From NCBI RefSeq assembly GCF_008795955.1, contig NZ_VMHN01000011.1:1-64000 (forward strand): 64,000 nucleotides of DNA. The letters are read 5' to 3'. Positions 59,490 to 64,000 of this stretch are shown here, in pieces. This DNA is from Marinobacter denitrificans (GTDB taxonomy: Bacteria > Pseudomonadota > Gammaproteobacteria > Pseudomonadales > Oleiphilaceae). How positions within the stretch are numbered: the stretch's first letter is position 1; each line of letters opens with the position of its first letter. Made by a program: the position numbers and the translations under genes. The notes under the pieces were generated by a model, which made no database searches, was not told the DNA's origin, and saw only the letters and a list, made by a program, of their open reading frames with translations.

Positions 59490-60659
59490 TTATAATTTGC
59501 AGCCTCGGGCCGGATCCTCCAGAGCCTCAGCCGCGATGCCCGTCACTACATTGGCGCCATCTATCACTTCCCGCAGATAAATATTTTGTACGGGGTTATG
59601 AGCCCGCGAGAAGGTGAAAGCTCCACGGGGGCTGTCAATGGTCAGCTTTTCCATGACATCAATCACCGCCCGTTTGTCGCTTACATCTCCCTTAAGCTCA
59701 TTGAGGGTAATGATAATAGCCTGACCGGCGTCATATCCTTGAACTGCGTAGATGTCTGGGTAATGGCCATACTCATTGTGGAAGGCTTCTCGGAATTCAA
59801 GGTTTTTTTGCACTTCCAACTGCTCGGCATAGTGCAGGGTTGTAATCACACCTTCGGCAGCTTCACCCTGAGCTTCCAGCGTGCCCTCGGTGAGAAACCC
59901 GGAACCTAACAGTGGAATATTGCCACGCAAACCCGAGGCGTCGTAGTCCTTAACAAACTTGGTGGCACCCCCGCCAGCGAAGAAAACGAACACAGCGTCT
60001 GGATCCTGGGCGGCGATGTCACTGATATGCGGCTGAAAATTGGTGGACGGGAACGGCAACAGTACCTTTTTCACGACATTACCGCCCCCAGCCTTAAAGG
60101 ATTCCTCGAAAGCTTCGAGACTTTCCCGACCCATGCCGTAGTTCCAACTAATCAGGTAGACATCCCTGTAGCCCTTCTGCAGAGCGACTTTGCCCATGGG
60201 GTAAGAGGGCTGCCAGGAGGAGAAAGAAGTGCGGAAAATGTTAGGCGAACACAGCGGGCCGGTTGCCGCTGCAGCGCCGGCGTTCGGAATGATCATCACG
60301 GTATCCTTTTCACGCAGCACGTTGATCATCCCCATTGCTACACCCGAGTGAGCTGGCCCAACAACAAAATCTACCTTGTTCTGCTCCAGTAAGGAGGTTG
60401 CTAATTCGGGTGCTCGTGCAGGCTTAGCTTCCGTATCGAGTATGATCAAATCAATTTCATTTTGATGAGCATTGGTTTCATATTCTTTCAGCGCGAGCAA
60501 TAATCCGTTAAGTCCAGACTGCCCCGGCCCGGCATATACGCCAGTCAATGGTTGCATTACTCCAATTTTTATGACTGACGATGCGAATGCAATACTAGAG
60601 GACAAGCTCAGAAAAAATCCCAAGGCTAATGCCGCGAAATAGGTTGCACACTTGCTCAT
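59490..60659 (-). CDS. Liv-type ABC transporter substrate-binding protein
   Basis: A 389-aa periplasmic protein. The signal peptide (ATYFAALALGFFLSLSSSIA) precedes VIKIGVMQPLTGVYAGPGQS, the family start. VDFVVGPAHSGVAMGMINVL and YGMGRESLEAFEESFKAGGG are periplasmic type-1 binding folds. The ligand may be a branched-chain amino acid or another small acid; the neighbouring DcaP-like porin hints at an organic acid. GGAG precedes ATG 60659. Confidence 0.9.
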   Translation of the reverse strand: MSKCATYFAALALGFFLSLSSSIAFASSVIKIGVMQPLTGVYAGPGQSGLNGLLLALKEYETNAHQNEIDLIILDTEAKPARAPELATSLLEQNKVDFVVGPAHSGVAMGMINVLREKDTVMIIPNAGAAAATGPLCSPNIFRTSFSSWQPSYPMGKVALQKGYRDVYLISWNYGMGRESLEAFEESFKAGGGNVVKKVLLPFPSTNFQPHISDIAAQDPDAVFVFFAGGGATKFVKDYDASGLRGNIPLLGSGFLTEGTLEAQGEAAEGVITTLHYAEQLEVQKNLEFREAFHNEYGHYPDIYAVQGYDAGQAIIITLNELKGDVSDKRAVIDVMEKLTIDSPRGAFTFSRAHNPVQNIYLREVIDGANVVTGIAAEALEDPARGCKL

Positions 60660-60968
60660 TATTTTTAGCTCCAATTCTTGTTTTTCGGAGCTTTCATTTA
60701 AAAGCTTTTTTGTCAGATGTTGATATCCTTTTTATGCAGTTAGTATCCTCATATTGCAGTTCAACAAAATGAAACGGAAAAAACCCTCATGATCACACGG
60801 GATAAACGTCAGGCAACCACTGCTAGTGTCCCGTCCGGTTAATCCGTTTATTTATTCCTGAATCAGTGACTTCAATCGGCTAAAACTGGGCTTAAAGCCT
60901 GCAATAACAGAGCTTTAAGCGATATAATGGCACCTGACATCCATTCACCCAGTCAGTGCATTTGGCTC
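60660..60968. other. Upstream region of the Liv operon and left part of the IS1380 element
   Basis: About 310 bases. The first half (to about 60820) is AT-rich and must hold the transport promoter, which I could not define. The second half probably contains the IS1380 left end, but no inverted repeat matched the sequence after 63923. Confidence 0.4.
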
Positions 60969-61242
60969 ATGCGTACTTTCACTCTCCAGCAATCCCGAAC
61001 CGAAGTCTATACACCCCATGGCGGACTGGCCTTGATAGGCCATTGTCTGAACCGGCACACGTCGCTGATCAAAACCGCTCGCACGGTCGTCAAGCGCCAT
61101 GGCATTCCAAACATCGAGCTGATCCGCACCTACCTTGGCCTGATCACGCTGGGCAAGAGTGACTTCGAGGCGGTCGAGCCGGTACGCACGGATCCATTCT
61201 TCAAAACCGCCATGGGCATCAGGCAGTCGCCATCCTCCGGAG
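60969..61242 (+). pseudogene. IS1380-family transposase, N-terminal part
   Basis: Reads MRTFTLQQSRTEVYTPHGGL, then IGHCLNRHTSLIKTARTVVK, RHGIPNIELIRTYLGLITLG and FFKTAMGIRQSPSSG, the standard IS1380 N-terminus. It stops at the left end of an inserted IS3-family element and resumes at 62867, so the gene is split. Confidence 0.9.
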
Positions 61243-61280
61243 TCTGTCAACGTAGATGTCGCGTTTAAGTCATCAGCTCT

Positions 61281-62327
61281 TTAACAATTGACCGCCTTTT
61301 CCGGATTCAGGGTCACTGATTCCGGCAAGCTGAAGTTTCGGAGATCCCCAGACCAACGACGCGGGTTCTCGGCCTTGGCAGCCTCGATCACCTGTTTGCG
61401 CTGGGCTAGGATCTGGTCAGCCTCGCCATCATGGCGTTGCTGGGGTGTCACGTAATTCAGGGCACTGTGCCGGTGCTCGGTGTTGTACCAGCGCACGAAC
61501 GCCAGCACCCAGTCCCGCGCCTCCTCGATCGTCCTGAAGCCGTTGACCGGGAACCCAGGGCGGAACTTCAGGGTTTTGAATAACGATTCCGAGTAGGCAT
61601 TGTCGTTGCTCACCCGGGGGCGGCTTTTTGAGGGCGTAATGCCCAGATCGTACAGCTTTTCCAGGAAGGTCGCCGCTTTCATTGGGCTGCCGTTATCAGA
61701 GTGCAGCACCAGAGGCTTTTGCCTGGAAGCCAGGTGTTCACGCCAGTAGGCCTTCTCAATGAACTCGCTGGCCAGTTCACCGGTTTCACTGTCATAGACC
61801 TCGTGACCAACAATCTTGCGACTGTAAACGTCCAGCATCAGGTACAGATAGAACCAGGTGCCCCGTGCTGGGCCCGGTAACCAGGAAATATCCCAAGACC
61901 ACAGCCGGTTGGCCTCAGAAGCCTTGTGTGTCGTGGCCTGGCGTTTGCGCTCAGGCGCTTTCTGGCGCCCTCTGGGATGGACCTGGTCGTAGTCTCGCAG
62001 AACTCGATAGAAAGTCGACTCCGAAGCCAGGTAACGGCCCTCATCCAGTTGATCGGCAACAATAAAGGCCGGTGGACAGCTTCGGTATTGGGGCTGATTG
62101 CACAGAGATACCACGGCCTGGCGCTCCTCATCCGAGAGTTTGTTGGCCGGTGTCGGCCTGGACACCATAGGTCTTTGGTCCGCCTTAACGGCCTTCTCGG
62201 CCGTCCAGCGCTGATAGGTACGCACACTCAGGTGTAGCAAGGCACAGGCCTTGACCAGCCGGGCTCCGCTGCTCTGGGCTTGTTGGACCAGAGCGACGGC
62301 CTGCTGGCGATCCGGGAGGCTGGTCAT
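61281..62327 (-). CDS. IS3-family transposase OrfB
   Basis: A 348-aa integrase-type transposase. The DDE triad is D146 (WSWDISWLPG), D211 (LVLHSDNGSP) and E247 (NDNAYSESLFKTLK). An HTH_21-like N-terminal part precedes it (YRSCPPAFIVADQLDEGRYL). It overlaps orfA by 4 bases (ATGA). All catalytic residues are present. Confidence 0.93.
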   Translation of the reverse strand: MTSLPDRQQAVALVQQAQSSGARLVKACALLHLSVRTYQRWTAEKAVKADQRPMVSRPTPANKLSDEERQAVVSLCNQPQYRSCPPAFIVADQLDEGRYLASESTFYRVLRDYDQVHPRGRQKAPERKRQATTHKASEANRLWSWDISWLPGPARGTWFYLYLMLDVYSRKIVGHEVYDSETGELASEFIEKAYWREHLASRQKPLVLHSDNGSPMKAATFLEKLYDLGITPSKSRPRVSNDNAYSESLFKTLKFRPGFPVNGFRTIEEARDWVLAFVRWYNTEHRHSALNYVTPQQRHDGEADQILAQRKQVIEAAKAENPRRWSGDLRNFSLPESVTLNPEKAVNC

Positions 62328-62824
62328 TCGTCCTCGTCTTTGGGGCCCCAGATCGCCTCGGCTTTTTTTGACAACGTCAGCAACGCCGCCGTTTCCGCCA
62401 AGGCTTTTTCCTTGCGACGCAACTCGGATTCGAGTTTTTTGACCCGTTTCTTCTCAGCCTTGGCGGCTTGCCGGTTGCGTTTGGCCTGCTCGTCAGACCG
62501 GGCATTGGCCCCCACACAGGCGGCTTTCCAGGCTTCAATCTGCTCTGGATAGAGACCATGCTTGCGGCAATATTCACTGAGCTCCGCCTCCGTCATCGGG
62601 GCGGTCTCAAGCACAATGCGAAATTTCTCCTCGCTACTCCACTTCTCGGGCGTGGCTGAGTTCGATGGCAAAACGGCACCTCGTTCTCTGGCGGCTTTGC
62701 GCCAATTGTACAAGGTTGCAGTACTGATGCCTTCCTGGCTGGCCAACTCGGCCACAGTCAGGAGTTGAGGTGGTGCCATCTTCTGGAGGATGGCTTCCTT
62801 ACGTTCAGGTGAGTAATGGGGCAT
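62324..62824 (-). CDS. IS3-family transposase OrfA
   Basis: A 166-aa DNA-binding subunit. A helix-turn-helix (TVAELASQEGISTATLYNWR) is followed by a second helical region (EAELSEYCRKHGLYPEQIEA) and a long Lys/Glu coiled coil (KAEKKRVKKLESELRRKEKA). It binds the element's ends and pairs with OrfB. Confidence 0.9.
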   Translation of the reverse strand: MPHYSPERKEAILQKMAPPQLLTVAELASQEGISTATLYNWRKAARERGAVLPSNSATPEKWSSEEKFRIVLETAPMTEAELSEYCRKHGLYPEQIEAWKAACVGANARSDEQAKRNRQAAKAEKKRVKKLESELRRKEKALAETAALLTLSKKAEAIWGPKDEDE

Positions 62825-62866
62825 CGTTGTCCTCTGAAATTATCAGGCGACAACTACCTTGACGCA

Positions 62867-63923
62867 TAGGGCCTCAGCCCGCCTGCGGCAACGGTTTGAT
62901 GAAGATGCCCGAGCCCTGACGCCGCTTTTGGATGATGCCAGCGTTGAGTTTCTTCAGTCCATCGAAGCCCCGGTATCACCTCTGGCGATGGGTCACGTTG
63001 CCCTGGATATGGACGTCTTTCCCATGGACAACAGCCAGACCCGCAAAGAAGGCGTCAGCTACACCTACAAGGGCTACGATGGCTACGCACCGATAGCGGC
63101 CTACCTGGGACAGGAAGGCTGGTGCCTGGGCTGCGAACTGCGCCCTGGCAGCCAGCACGCCAATAACGGGTTTCTCGACACCCTCAACCGAGTTTTACCC
63201 CGGGCCCGGGCATTGACGGACAAGCCCATCCTGTTACGCCTGGACAGCGCACACGATGCCCGTGACAATCGCGACTTCCTGCGCGAGCAGAAGCAGGTCG
63301 ACTTCCTGATCAAGTGGAATCCCCGCAGGCAGGATCCCCTGGCCTGGGCGGAGAAAGCCCAGGCTCAGAAAGCCTGGACGCTGGACCGCGACGGCAAGAT
63401 GGAGGCGGTTTTATCGGAAAACCTGCCGGACGAACCCGGGTTGCGCCAGATCGTTAAAGTCACGGTGCGCACCAGCGATGCCGGTGGCCAGCTGTACCTG
63501 GAGCCGGAGGTCAGTCTTGAAGGCTGGATTACCTCTTTGCCAACTGAGGTGGCGGATGAACAACACATCATGGCGCTTTACAGCGATCACGCCACCAGCG
63601 AACAGTTTCACAGCGAGTTCAAGACCGACCTGGATCTGGAGCGCCTGCCGTCCGGCAAGTTCGACACCAACAATCTGGTTATGGCCTTCGCAACGATGGG
63701 TTACAACGTGTTGCGCTGGATGGGCCTGAGGCTGACCGCCCCGGATGCGCCGGTGCGCCACCCGGCCAAACGTCGTCGCCTGAGAACGGTGATGCAGGAG
63801 CTGATGACCATGGCCTGTCGCCTGATGCACAGTGGCCGGCAGTGGATCCTGCGCTTTGGTCGGCACTGTCCGGGCTTTGCCGTGTACCGCGACCTCTACG
63901 AAGGAATCGCCGCCTCCGGATAG
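62867..63923 (+). pseudogene. IS1380-family transposase, C-terminal part
   Basis: Continues the split transposase from ASARLRQRFDEDARALTPLL through VALDMDVFPMDNSQTRKEGV, the DDE core RLDSAHDARDNRDFL, and the C-terminal SDHATSEQFHSEFKTDLDLE with the catalytic Glu. The frame is open to the TAG at 63921-63923. A start inside the IS (62859) is an artefact of the insertion. Confidence 0.9.
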
Positions 63924-64000
63924 GCCCGTTCGGCAGTGACCGCATCATCTTAAAGCCACCCGGGAACCATACCGGGGCAATACGCTATTGCCTGACGACC

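Larger units (their letters stand above)
61243..62866. mobile_element. IS3-family element inserted in an IS1380 transposase
   Basis: About 1.6 kb. The left end (TGTCAACGTAGATGTCGC) matches the inverted right end (CGTCAAGGTAGTTGTCGC) in 15 of 18 positions. Two overlapping genes lie between. The interrupted IS1380 reading frame continues on both sides. A clear target duplication was not seen. Confidence 0.85.

Noticed and set aside
1..64000. CRISPR array or tRNA/rRNA genes
   Set aside because: No regularly spaced repeat-spacer array, cloverleaf with conserved TTCGA-type arm, or rRNA stretch was noticed on either strand by eye.

Overview
The window looks like chromosome from a marine gammaproteobacterium, most likely Marinobacter or a close relative. 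This is inferred from a terminal ectoine synthase fragment, an lpxR/RND/MarR locus, a Liv-type uptake operon with a DcaP-like porin, and moderately GC-rich coding. No rRNA, tRNA or CRISPR array was recognised.

Layout. (1) 1-2.4 kb: end of ectC and a REC-PAS-GGDEF diguanylate cyclase. (2) 2.5-5.3 kb: a scar of mobile and defence DNA, with an IS21 istB end, a TacA/TacT-type toxin-antitoxin pair, a resolvase stub, an hsdM remnant, and a mipA gene broken at both ends by that remnant. (3) 5.3-9.5 kb: electrophile-detoxification genes (aldo/keto reductase, dienelactone hydrolase, Cys-containing TetR regulator, ChrR-like cupin, GST) with a palindromic operator inside the GST promoter. (4) 9.6-17.8 kb: LpxR lipid A deacylase followed closely by an MFP-RND-OMF efflux operon and a MarR/GbsR regulator, with a second MarR gene upstream.

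(5) About 18-50 kb is a mobile island related to SXT/R391-type ICEs, and I see no integrase or conjugation genes in it. Read from its right-hand end on the minus strand, it holds small membrane proteins, ssb, a RecT/Bet recombinase, a YqaJ/lambda-type exonuclease, a MoxR-like ATPase, a WGR-like protein, a DUF3150 protein and a CobT-like VWA protein. After these come a Toprim primase-like protein, a run of small membrane or secreted proteins, a ParS/RES toxin-antitoxin pair, and a serine recombinase leading into a type I restriction operon (hsdM-hsdS-GIY-YIG nuclease-lipoprotein-hsdR-membrane protein). Several intergenic gaps in its right half carry hairpins just upstream of ribosome binding sites. 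At least five look like diverged copies of one structured leader element. The left part has a structured RNA candidate, a three-box DnaA cluster, a DsbA-like protein and an unusually short gene (38 aa).

(6) 50-55 kb is an IS graveyard: an AraC gene cut by an IS66 stub, an AT-rich AraC/XylS regulator whose last codons come from an IS end, an intact IS5-family element, a frameshifted IS110 and an IS3 tail. (7) 55-60.7 kb: a DcaP-like porin and a livFGMH plus binding-protein operon. (8) 60.8-64 kb: an IS1380-family transposase split by an IS3-family element.

Together the island combines homologous recombination (SSB, annealase, exonuclease), stability (toxin-antitoxin) and defence (type I restriction) with many unknown membrane proteins. 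Its flanks record repeated insertion and decay of mobile DNA.
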